Below are positions 52,801-63,300 of a stretch of DNA of 64,000 nucleotides, piece after piece; positions within the stretch are counted from its first letter, which is position 1, and every line of letters begins with the position of its first letter. Source of the stretch: Asterias amurensis (lineage: Eukaryota; Echinodermata; Asteroidea; Forcipulatida; Asteriidae); NCBI RefSeq assembly GCF_032118995.1, contig NC_092652.1:23363044-23427043 (forward strand), written 5' to 3'. The translations under genes and the position numbers were made by a program. The notes under the pieces were generated by a model. The model saw only the letters and a program-made list of their open reading frames with translations. It made no database searches and was not told the origin of the DNA.

Positions 52801-55083
52801 ACTTGGTATCTCAACGTTTTGCACAAAATAACAAATCTGTGAAATTTTGAGCTCAATTGGTCGTCGAAGTTGCGTGATAATAATTGGAAGAAAAAAAACA
52901 CCCTGTCACGTGAAGTTGTGTGCTTTTAGATGCCTTGAATTCGATACCTTAGCTGTATAAATTATTTTGGGTAATAACCAATAGTGACCACTGTCTTTAA
53001 AGGGCGGTACACCTGGTCTTTATTTAGATTTTTTTCCTCTTTATTATACTGTGCTATGAGTTTTATATTGAGCGTGTTTTCTGATTGTAACTAAACAATT
53101 ATTTTAAACACTACCGTACTAAAGATTATCTGCAATAGTAATGTTGTTCTCCTGTTATCTTTTTCAAGCTTAACAATAAAAATGAATGTTAAAAATCATT
53201 TTGCAATTAGGAGCCAGACTATTTTGTTCTTCCAGCCTCGGTTTGGTAACATTGATATCAATGGGAGAAATTCAAGATGGCTGCACCATGATAAAGGTCC
53301 ATTTTGGCATACTAAACGGCTTTACATTTACAAAAACCAACCTATGACCCTTAAGCCTCCTCTGTCAAACATAAATATATGTTTGTCTTTGTTGGAAAAC
53401 ACCTAAAGTATTACATTTATGCAAAGGCTTCTGGAAACCATCGATCTTTATTAAGGTACTGTTTTCTTGATTTTACTTGCAGTGAATCCCACATACGACC
53501 TTGACGGGAGACTAGCTGGTGGTGACGTCTTACATCTTACGTCACTCGCCAATGTGCAGAAGGTAAATGACGTCAAATGACGACCATCATCAATGTCAAA
53601 CAATAATCCTGGTGGACCGTAAACAAAACCAAAAAAAAAAAACACACTATTAACACGGTGTTTAAATTGTCATTACACACAGTACTTGTATGTTTATTTT
53701 ATAATTGAAAATCTTTAGTTTTGGTTGATATAAAAATCATTCTCCTTATCAACAACATCGCCATAGGCAAGGTGTATTTTGGTAATTACTCCACAAATTA
53801 GTATCCATAAAAAAACGTACTTTTTGTAAAGAGTACTGGAGAGCTGTTGATGTTATAAAACATTGTAAAAATTTATCTCTTTGAAGTTTTTCACCCCAAA
53901 ATTTGAACATGAGATCAGGCATCTGAAGCACAAAGTCATATATGCAAGAAGCGTAAGTGTGTGGGGTTTTTTCATATCCTTTTCGTTATATAATCAGATT
54001 AGCCCAAATTGTCCCAGGTTTCTCATTTAATGCATATAGGCCTGTTGGGATACACCAAGTGAGGATACTGGTCTTTGGAAATTACCAAAAGTTCACCTTT
54101 CCTTAAAAGTGGAAGACTTTCCCCCTAATTCATTGGTATCATTAATGTTGTATTTATACAATTTCCGAATTAATTTTCTCTCAACATATTAGGAAGAGGA
54201 AAGCTATGCCGAAATTCTGCCAAGAGACTACGCGTCGTACATGCCAGACCATCCGACAACCTCCTACACAGCCTTGCAGAAGGTCAGATCAACGGGCAGT
54301 GATGACAACGACGATCCGCCGGTGTACACCCCGATACCTGTAAGCAACAAGCCCGCTAAAAACTCCTTGACAGACGACTACGTCGAGCCCGATACGGTCC
54401 CGCTTCATCCGGGCGAGAGGGCCAACGGTGCGTCCGCCCTCAACTCCTCTGTGCTTGGTAAACGACAAGGGAGACACCAAGATGTCCGGTCACCGAATCC
54501 AAAGAGTGGTGGGTATGTTGACGTGGATTCCCCGCCAGTCGTATTCTCTGAGCCACCTAGCGCCCCGAGGACAAGCTTCGCAGAACCTCAAGACCAAGAT
54601 CCCGAAGATGTTTATTACTTTAAACTTCGGGGGCTCTCCGCGGATACAGCACCCGTCGAGCACTCTACTGCGGACAGTGGCCAGTATCAATCGCTTGGGG
54701 CTTCATCGGCAACATTATCTGCAGATACCAAGCTGGTGGATGATGGTGATGCGTATAATATGCTCGGTCGAAACGCGATTAATCTAGCTAAGACTGCAGC
54801 TAACGCCACCACCAACAGCAATTACGACCACATGGTCATCCAAGCAGCATCTCACAATAACGGGGGAAATAATGCGTACAACACCGTCGAGCGACCCCGT
54901 CTTGAGACCGCTCTCAAGAGCGGGGACGCGCAACATCAAGGGGCCACAGGTGGCATTATCAACAACAACACTGACCTGAAAGGACAGACTGCAGGGTATG
55001 ATGTCTTCGAACGTCCCGGTATGAAACATGCGATCAATACGACTGGGGAGGGAGACTACAGCCTGGCAATGCCGCTCGTCTAG
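49842..55083 (+). CDS. Receptor paralogue lacking lectin domains (7 exons, 5' incomplete)
   Basis: Exons 49842-49927, 50291-50429, 50977-51020, 51589-51982, 52619-52683, 53483-53562, 54193-55083 join in frame into about 566 residues. The first six match receptor exons 2, 5, 6, 7, 8 and 9 in order and phase, so both lectin exons are absent. It encodes the CRCGPGKKDRFQC module, Cys-rich pieces, a Thr/Pro stalk, the helix SIPVAIGVSLTLIVLLVALI with KKGGKR, an NPTYDL site, YAEI and YTAL sites, a VYTPIPVSN unit shared with the receptor, and a tail ending GDYSLAMPLV. No ITAM. It probably sits in the plasma membrane, type I. The signal-peptide exon was not found: it may lie in the 43-49 kb stretch or be shared from the upstream gene. 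Exon 1 could alternatively start at 49860 in the same phase. Alternative view: an alternative 3' half of the upstream gene. Confidence 0.82.
50440..50875 (+). repeat. Degenerate TTAGGG-type array in paralogue intron
   Basis: About 430 bp of GGGTTAGGGTAAGGG-like units on the plus strand. The purest part is at about 50795-50820 (AGGTTAGGGTTAGGGTTAGA). It starts within about 10 bp of the donor of exon 50291-50429. Confidence 0.8.
51589..51982 (+). CDS. Paralogue stalk and transmembrane exon
   Basis: Starts AFSESAFSCTF..., has a Thr/Ser/Pro stalk, the helix IPVAIGVSLTLIVLLVALII and the basic CWKKGGKR. The donor is a canonical AG|GTGAGT where the receptor's equivalent exon has AG|GCAAGT. Confidence 0.85.
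52754..53000 (-). repeat. TIR element, family B, copy 19 (internally deleted)
   Basis: TTAAAGACACTGCACACTTTTGG to GACCACTGTCTTTAA. It has lost the central CTCCCTCTGAAG part. Confidence 0.8.
53768..54105 (+). repeat. Decayed family B element
   Basis: Keeps GGTAATTACTCCACAAATTAG, GGAGAGCTGTTGATGTTATAAAACATTG and GGGATACACCAAGTGAGG. Both ends are eroded. Confidence 0.6.
54193..55083 (+). CDS. Paralogue tail exon (no ITAM)
   Basis: Starts EEESYAEILPRDYASYM, then TSYTALQKV, VYTPIPVSN, DDYVEPD, GYVDVD, VYYFKL, QYQSL, AYNML, AYNTVE, GYDVFE and EGDYSLAMPLV. It aligns word for word with the receptor tail (VYTPIPNN, YYYKL, AYDVI, DGDYSL) up to this point and then stops. Confidence 0.9.
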   Translation, partial: EEESYAEILPRDYASYMPDHPTTSYTALQKVRSTGSDDNDDPPVYTPIPVSNKPAKNSLTDDYVEPDTVPLHPGERANGASALNSSVLGKRQGRHQDVRSPNPKSGGYVDVDSPPVVFSEPPSAPRTSFAEPQDQDPEDVYYFKLRGLSADTAPVEHSTADSGQYQSLGASSATLSADTKLVDDGDAYNMLGRNAINLAKTAANATTNSNYDHMVIQAASHNNGGNNAYNTVERPRLETALKSGDAQHQGATGGIINNNTDLKGQTAGYDVFERPGMKHAINTTGEGDYSLAMPLV

Positions 55084-55119
55084 AGGGCGCTTTACGACAG
55101 CTCGATATTCGGAACCATA

Positions 55120-55262
55120 ACATCAACCAAAGCGCATTTTCGAAACTACGGCTTCGGTATATAGGATTCAGCTCCGTCAGCGATTTTGATTATCTTCGGA
55201 CACACGAACAAGGTGGACGGAACGGAACTCGAAACCGTGATTACGAAAAGGCCAACGGAGAT
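55120..55262. repeat. Palindromic element related to 20872-21032
   Basis: GCGCATTTTCGAAACTACGG ... CCGTGATTACGAAAAGGCC. It follows the paralogue stop by 40 bp, so it is in the 3' UTR. Confidence 0.6.
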
Positions 55263-55545
55263 ACACATTTCTTGTCATCTTGTTCATTCAGACGAACTGT
55301 TGTACGGAGTGCTGAAAAATCATGTTCCATGGGCCTAATTTTTTTTAGGCCATTAAAGCAGGGGAAGTGACATTACAAAACTAACGCTATGCCTGTTTTT
55401 CTAAGCAATTCATTTTATTTAGTATCACTTTACAGTTTTTACAAACCAAATTCGTGATATTCTACCAAATTTGGAATTCACACATTAACTTTTTAAGGAC
55501 TATCTACTGATGATGAAAGTCTGAGAGTTAAACAGATAACAAACA

Positions 55546-55551
55546 AATAAA
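55546..55551 (+). terminator. Probable poly(A) signal AATAAA of the paralogue
   Basis: AATAAA 460 bp after the stop codon, followed within 15 bp by a GT-rich CTGGTGTGTTC. Confidence 0.45.
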
Positions 55552-56490
55552 GTATATGCAACTGGTGTGTTCTACACAGTGACTTATTATTATTTGCAAT
55601 AATAATTGCAACAATTATTGTTCTCTTGCCTTTAACTTAAGTGTGACTTATTAGTATGATAAAGTTATAAAATTACTATAGAAATGTTATTTTCAAATAA
55701 TACACACATATAAATGTACATATATATCAATTCGCACAGAGTATATAATTAAAACAGCCAAATTTATCGTAAAAAAAAACACTTTAAAAAAATGTGATTA
55801 CTTATAAAAAAATAATTTAAAAAAACTAGCCGATTACTGCTTGGTTTAAACGACTCCATTTGGAAGCATCGTTGCATTTGGTGAGAAACCGTGACTTATT
55901 GATAGCACACAGTTGTTATATTTACATTATCGGAAATTCTCTTCACGTCTCTCCCTTTTTCATGTCTTTCTTTTTGCTTCTTCTCCTGTCAATACTTTAC
56001 GGTTGACCTTAAAGGAACATTACAGTTGTTATAAGAAAAAATAACAGATTGACATAAAACGTACAAGGTATAATGATTATTATGGTAGAAAACATGCTTT
56101 GAAATATTTCTGTCTGAAATGTCATAATTGTTGAGAAACAAATAAAACTAATTTCCCGTTTTGGAGTTTATTGCTCAGTGAGCGTTTTGTTCTTCTTTTT
56201 TAATCTAAGATATGCAAAATGTGTAGTCGATTTTTCACTATTTTCTTGTATAATGTGGATAACAATACAAATATTAATAATAATTTTAAGTGTTGATAAG
56301 TGTCACTTAAATATCATTCGTTAAATGAGTCTTTGGTGTGAACATGGTCTATCTTTGGCGACAACACGAACGAACTGGGCAGATTCCATGGCTCTGCTTA
56401 CCTCCGAATTTTGCGCTGACGATCACCTTTCACTGCTAACCCGTGAAATACGCTTGAGACGTAAGCGCGTTAACTCCCAGTTTCTGTAAG
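55552..56490. other. Spacer between convergent genes
   Basis: AT-rich; no exon recognised on either strand. Confidence 0.5.
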
Positions 56491-56494
56491 TGCA

Positions 56495-56740
56495 GGGCCC
56501 AATTTCATAGAGCTGCTTAAGCAAAAATTTTTGCTTAAGCAAAAAATTCATTGCTTAGTAAAATCAGATAACCGGCCAAGACTCAACTCAACTGTAATGC
56601 TAAGTAAACAACAGCTTAATACTAGTCATAAGCAATGTATATGGCAGGAAATTTTGGACAGTAACATGTGTAAAATAAGCGAGCTATTTTCGTGCTTAAG
56701 CAATTTTTTTGCTTAAGCAGCTCTATGAAATTGGCCCCAG
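56495..56740. repeat. Palindromic element, family D, copy 1
   Basis: GGGCCCAATTTCATAGAGCTGCTTAAGC is mirrored at the right by GCTTAAGCAGCTCTATGAAATTGGCCCC. The inside is full of GCTTAAGC words. Confidence 0.85.
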
Positions 56741-56774
56741 ATTGTTTGCTTACGGTAAGCAGAGCCATACAATT

Positions 56775-57388
56775 GGGGCCCAGTGGCCATTTCAATAGAG
56801 CTGCTGAAAAGCAACAAATTTGCTTAAGCGCAAAAATAGCTTGCTTATTTAACACATGTTACTGGTCAAAATGTCATGTCATATACATTGCTCGTGACTG
56901 GTATTTAGCTACTGTTTACTTAGCATAACAATTGAGTGGAGTCTTGGCTAGTAGTATGATTTTACTTAGCAAGGATTTGTGATTGAAGCAAAAGTGTGTG
57001 CTTAAAGCCATTGGACACTTTCGGAACAGAAAAAAAAATCAAAGATTTACAATTAAGCTACAGGGTTTACAGAAGGTAATGGTGAAAGACTTCTCTTGAA
57101 ATATTATTCCATGAAATGCTTTATTTTTTGAAAAAACATTAAAACAATATCAATTCTCGATATCGAGTATAACGGATTTATTTTAAACACATGTCATGAC
57201 ACAGCGAAACGTGCGTAAACAAGGGTGGGTTTTCCCGTTATTTTCTCCCGACTCCGATGACCGATTGAGCCTAAATTTTCACTTTATATATTATAAGATG
57301 TGATACACGAAGTGTGGGCCTTTGGAAAATACTGTTTACCGAAAAGTGTCTTATGGGTCTTGAGCAGCTCTATGAAATTGGGCCCTGG
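56775..57388. repeat. Family D, copy 2, interrupted by a family C element
   Basis: The left end GGGGCCCAGTGGCCATTTCA and right end AGCAGCTCTATGAAATTGGGCCC belong to family D. A whole family C copy (57002-57360) sits between them. Confidence 0.8.
57002..57360 (+). repeat. TIR element, family C, copy 2 (nested in family D)
   Basis: TTAAAGCCATTGGACACTTTCGG at the left; the right end is slightly eroded (CCGAAAAGTGTCTTATGGGTC). Confidence 0.8.
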
Positions 57389-57397
57389 TAGGTTGCT

Positions 57398-60300
57398 CTA
57401 CAGCACACTGCATCCCCAGCAGCATTGGTGTGGGTAGTCTGGTGCATGGACCTCGTGTTCAAAGCCGTACACCCAGAAGCGTGTACTCACGTCTTTCCAC
57501 GTATAGTGAGCCTCAGTCACTGGGACTGAACGAAGAGTCTGACGCTGTACACCAAAAAAAAACATTAAAAATAGTTTTAAACAATGAATCGTAATCATGC
57601 TTCTTTTGTTAATGTTTTAACTGAATGGCAAATGTTACATAACAATAGATATTAATGTATTGACATGTTCTCTACATGTATATAGACGCTGTGACCTCTG
57701 ACGTCACTCGAAAACCATAATACGATTCGCGCGCATACCGCCGGGCAAAACTTTTGTGTTTTGGCAGCCAGCTAGAAAGTGTATGCAATCTTAACATGAC
57801 AATGCGTCTTTTTGGCCGGCGAAACATGACGTACACAGTGTTTTGTCAACAGAGGGCGGTTTGAATGTAAACATAGGTCACATCGTCTATAGAATAATGA
57901 CTATGCATCTATACGGTTGTACAAAGAAATGGGGACAAGCAAGTTTTTTTATGATAATATGTTCAACTTGTTGGTGATCGTTTACTGCTCGGTGCTCAAG
58001 GGGTCAGGGAAATTTCATGAATGTTGTTCGTAAAGTAAAGTGAAATAAAGTGAATGACTCTATTTATAAGTTAATCATAGGGTGCAATAACATAAGGTTC
58101 TCTGTTAAAGATAATATTTTTTAAAATACACAGAGAAAGTTCCGCAAATTCATCCCCCCAAAAAAGAGAAAGTGTCGAACAGCTGTCATAGTTTCTCGTT
58201 TCTTTTGATATAAATTGTGTGATTAAAATAAAACACAATTTCACCTGTTTCAAGGTCCTGGCCTGTGGCCAGGCAGTACGGTGACTATCCACAATACGGA
58301 TTGAATTAGTATTGATCTCTTGCACTGGGAACTGGGATATCGGCCACACCTGTTTGAAAGCAAAATAAATTACAGTTTGTAAAACATCTCTTGCATTTTT
58401 AAGCGAGTCATTTGTTTCTGCTCATGTAGCATACTTTGCCCTACACATGAACAGTCTGTTTACAATATAATGAGCAATTTGCGAGTTGGGTTTTAGTGAT
58501 GTCTGGTACGATTACTTGATGCGTCACAAAAACTGTTTCGAAATTTCAAAAAATGATTCAAACTTACATAAAATCTAACGCAAAATCACATTTTCCGGGT
58601 CCACCTGACCCGTAAATAGTTCAGACTCAACGGGACTCAAAAACCAGGTCATTTCTGACCGAAGAGTTGTTTTACTTTAAAAAGTGTTTACGTGTACACT
58701 CTTGTAAGTCAATTAAATTCAATACAACATTCATTTAAAGTGCAGTTACAAAGACAAGTACAGGTGTACAAGTTATTTACAGTAATATACCATTAGATTT
58801 TTGTTTACAATAAGTGTGACATTGTACTTTACTTGGGTATTCTGGCAGGCACAATACTGTACAGGTCATATGGGAAAGTTGACATGTTGTGTCATAACTT
58901 CTACAGAAATCAAAGAGTTATGAAAGTAAAGCTGGTAAAGTTTTGAGATGTGCCCCCTTTTATCATAACAAAAGTTGATAAGAATTAGACAGTGCGATCT
59001 CCATAAAATATAAAATTTATTATTTCTTCCATTAGACTGTGAACAAATTGTGTCTGCAGAAAGTGCAGGCTTTGTGGATCTTCTGTAAACATGTGATGTC
59101 ACAGGTCATCGTCTATATTATGATTATGTAGGTGTGAATTTAATGTTACACAATAAACAACGCAACAAAAACACAAATCTTTGAAAATATTAAGAACCCA
59201 ATAAATCATACAGCATTATACGTGTGCAATCATAGCCATCAAGTAGAGAAAGGGTAGACTTACCCACGGCAGAGCCTGTTCGAAGATGACTTTGCCACTG
59301 ACGTCACGTATAAGTTCATCTGGCATATCAGTACCTTCCAAGATGTAGTCCGATACATTGTTAACGCTACAAAGTACAAAGTGTCAAACTATTAGTACAA
59401 TAAACGTCAGACCATTAACTATTTTTTAAACTTATACCATAGGTCGTTTTGGTTGGTAAGTTAATTTTATTTTCTTAATGAAATCAATGAAATAAACTTA
59501 CTAAGACGCCGTCATGAGAATGTAATGCCGAAGTGTACAGAAGCCTTCACAGACTGGACACGTGACTCTGCCGTCTCCGCCACACCGCATACACCTTCAA
59601 ATAAAAACAGATAAACGCAACGCATTTTTATTTACTCTGAATTGACTTCAAAAATGAAACTTCGAACCGCCATGGACTTAGACCGGAAGCTTACTCAGGC
59701 ATCTAAAAGCACACAAATTTGTCCTACAAGGGTGTTTTTCATTTTAACTTTTTCTTGCAACTTCGATTACCTTAATGGGGCCAAATTTTCACAGACTTAT
59801 TTTATGCATAATGCGGGGAAGTTAAGTACTGGTCTTTGCGAATAAAAGGTGTCGATTGCCTAAACAAAATTTGGGTGTTTCAGGATAATGTAATTTTTTA
59901 GAGACCTGGGGGAAAATTTCATAGAGCTGCTTAAGCAAACAAAAATTGCTTAAGCACGAAAATAGCTTGCTTTTTGTATACATGTTACCGGCCAAAATGT
60001 CATGTTGTATACATTGCTTGTGACTGGTATTTAGCTCTTGGCCGGTAATATGATTTTATTAAGAAAGGATTTTTTTGCTTAAGCACAATTTAATGCTTAA
60101 AGGCAGTGGACACTATTGGTAATTAGTCAAAATAATTGTTAGCATACAACCATCCTTGTTAACGAGTAATGGGGAGAAGTCGATAGTATAAAACATTGTG
60201 AGAAACGGCTCCCTCTAAAGTGACGTAGTTTTCGAGAAAGAATGAATTTTCCACGAATTTAATTTCGAGACCTCAGATTTAGAATTTGAGGTCACGAAAT

Positions 60301-63300
60301 CAAGCACCCGAATGCACACAACTTCTTGTGACAAGGGTGTTTTTTCTTTCATTGTTCTCTTGCAACTTCGACGACCAATTGAGGTCAAAATTTTCAGAGG
60401 TTTGTTATTTTATGCATATGTTGAGATACACCAAGTCAGGAGACTGGTCTTTGACAATTACCAAAAGTGTCCAGTGTCTTTAAGCAGCTCTATGAAATTG
60501 GGCCCTGTATGGCAGCAGACTTACCAGGTAAATCCATTGTTCTCATCAGAGAACTACGTACATGTAATCAATGCGAATTTACCCGAGTCTGCTGCCACCT
60601 AGAGTTGTAACGTCTGCCATTGTATGACGTCAGTACCAGCCTACCTTCTCCGTCCCCTCCCTCCGCACGAGCCGCAGGACTGCCGATGGGATTCTCCATT
60701 GCGATGTACGGTAACTCGCCCGCTCCCATGGCATCGTCCACAACGTACCTGTAGCCCCACATCCAATAGAAAACACATCAATAAACCATTGGTGATTTAG
60801 GATTTGAGGCATTGCATGGTGGGGTATCAATGTATATTTGGTTTGCAGTAACACCATGTGTGTATCTACTTGCCAGGTAGAGTTGTTCTTAGGGAACTGT
60901 CTTGCTTTATTCTACTGCCGTGGAGTAGATAATCGGAGGTTCGGGAGACTTCTCAGTTCTGAAAAGAACTGTCCTGCTTTTATAACTATTACCAGGGCGG
61001 ATGGTATAGAAATTAGACTGGACTACTACTTTAGCTTATAGGATTGTAATAACTGTACTGCCGCGGAGTCAGTTCTGAATTGGTCTCAACGTTTCGACTA
61101 GCTTGCTCTAGCTAGTCCACGGCAGTAGAATAAAGCAAGACAGTTCCCTAAGAACAACTCTACCTGGCAAGTAGATACACACATGGTGTTACCGTAAAAC
61201 AAATATACATTGGTGATTTGACAAAAATTATTTACGTCCTGTACTTTTGACCAAACCCCGGGCTTGTCAATGAAAATCTCACTAAATGTTGTACTTTACG
61301 CTGCATAGTGAAGCTTTTTGGGATAAGTGGCATTGTTTTACTCATTTCTCAAAAATTATACAGCACCTCGGCAAATATTTTTTGAGGGGAAGCTTTCTAT
61401 CATTATCTTGTGAATGTGTACGTTTAATGGCAATCTATGGACATTGTGTTTTATGTCTTACAAACAAATTACCTGAATCCTGAACACAAACTTTAAAACG
61501 AACATTACAAAACTGGTAAAAAAAACATGGAAAACATCCCTCGTTTCTCAAAAATCACAGCACCTCAGTAAGTAATATTTCAAGGGAAGGTTTTTTACCA
61601 TCATTAACTTTAAACCGTGCAAGTTTGTGGACATTGTTGTTTCCCCCCCCCCCCCCACAAAAAGTACCCAGACTCTTTAAGTAAAAGAAGGAAGACACTT
61701 ACAGTTCCTCTACCCGAGCATCGGGCACACCTGACAAAACCACACGAATTGCAACGATGACAACCCTGTGAGATTGGAAGATTAGAAACAGTTGAGAACT
61801 AATTAATTAATTGATTATATTATGGTTAGTAAATTTAAGTTAGTTGATAGTTTCGCATGATCAATTCAATTATTCATGGAGTCGATATTTCACGGAGTCG
61901 ATTGCCTCCATGCCCCTTGGTCATTGCCTTGATGCCCTTGAAATGCTCCAGTAGAAATTTATAATTTTTAATAGGGTGCCCTTTACTATTCCTTGCAACG
62001 AATCACACTGCAAATCTCGTTGGTCAAAAATTGCCCAACTTGTTTGCCCAACGTTGGTTCAAATATCAACTGGCTACATAATTGGGCAAAAGTTAACCAA
62101 CAGTGGTTGGGCAATGCAGTTAACCAATAATTTGGTCAACATTGCCCAAGCGTGTTGGGCAACGGTTTTGTTTAACCAACGTCAATTATTTGTGACCAAC
62201 AAATTAGTAATGCATTTACCCAACACATTTTTGACAAATAAATTTGCAGTGCATACAGGTCTGATAATTCAGATGCGCGCATACAGTAAGCCCATTGAAA
62301 CACTAAAACATTTAATTAAAAACATAAAAAGGTGATAGGTATCTAGGAAAAGAAAATATCAAGTACTCAAATACTAAAAGACGTCAGGCCTCAAGCCTCT
62401 TATTAGGCATCTATGGCTGTTGTGAGCATGTTGGGATACACCAAGTGAGATAACTGGTCTTTGACAATTTGCCTCATGTGTCCACCGTCGATTTCACCAA
62501 ACTCATCCAAACTTATGATTAATCTTAGGACTTAGGACGAGTTAAGTTCCCTATTTGAAGACGTAGGACGCATTGAACCCATCCTAAGTTAAGACGAGTT
62601 ACTCGTCCTAACTCGATATAGGATTAATCCTAGCGTTTCGTGAAATGGGCCTCGGTGCCTTTAAGAGGATAGGTTTACCTTTGACCTGCTAAGTAAGGCG
62701 CGTCTGGTGGTTGTGACGTCATATATTTAAAGCCATTGGACACTTTCGGTACAGAATTTTTGTTTTAAGGTCACAGATTTACAAATAACTTACAGGGTTT
62801 TTACAGAAGGTAACGGTGAAAGACTTCTCTTGAAATATTATTCCATGAAATGCTTTACTTTTTGAGAAAACATTAAAACAATATCAATTCTCGATATCGA
62901 GAATTACGGATTTATTTTAAACACATGTCATGACACGGCGAAACGTGCGGAAACAAGGGTGGGTTTTACCGTTATTTTGTCCCGACTCCGATGACCGATT
63001 GAGCCTAAATTTTCACAGGTTTGTTATTTTATATAGAAGTTGTGATACACGAAGTGTGGGCCTTGGACATTACTGTTTACCGAAAGTGTCCATTGGCTTT
63101 AAGGGGGTGTATTAGAGTGTCAAATGGTAAAAACAAAGCTACCTTGAGAAATGACGTGTGTGGTACTTCTTGATGTTTCTTATGGGTCCTGAACAGGTCA
63201 TTTGGTTCGCTTAGCATCTGCCAGGGAGTCGGAGGCATGCCGTTTTCAAAACCGTCGACAAGACCGCCTCTGTGTGGTTTGAATTTGCGGGACGTAGTTC

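Noticed and set aside
60515..60600. An extra SSUH2 exon ending at ACTTACC (about 60529)
   Set aside because: Exons 60645-60748 and 59502-59594 already join in phase, and this piece is a short inverted repeat (GGCAGCAGACTCGGGTAAAT / its mirror).
62670..62700. A micro-exon of SSUH2
   Set aside because: Exon 63143-63328 ends in phase 0 (SFLK) and 61703-61765 begins in phase 0 (GCHRC), matching the family without an insert.
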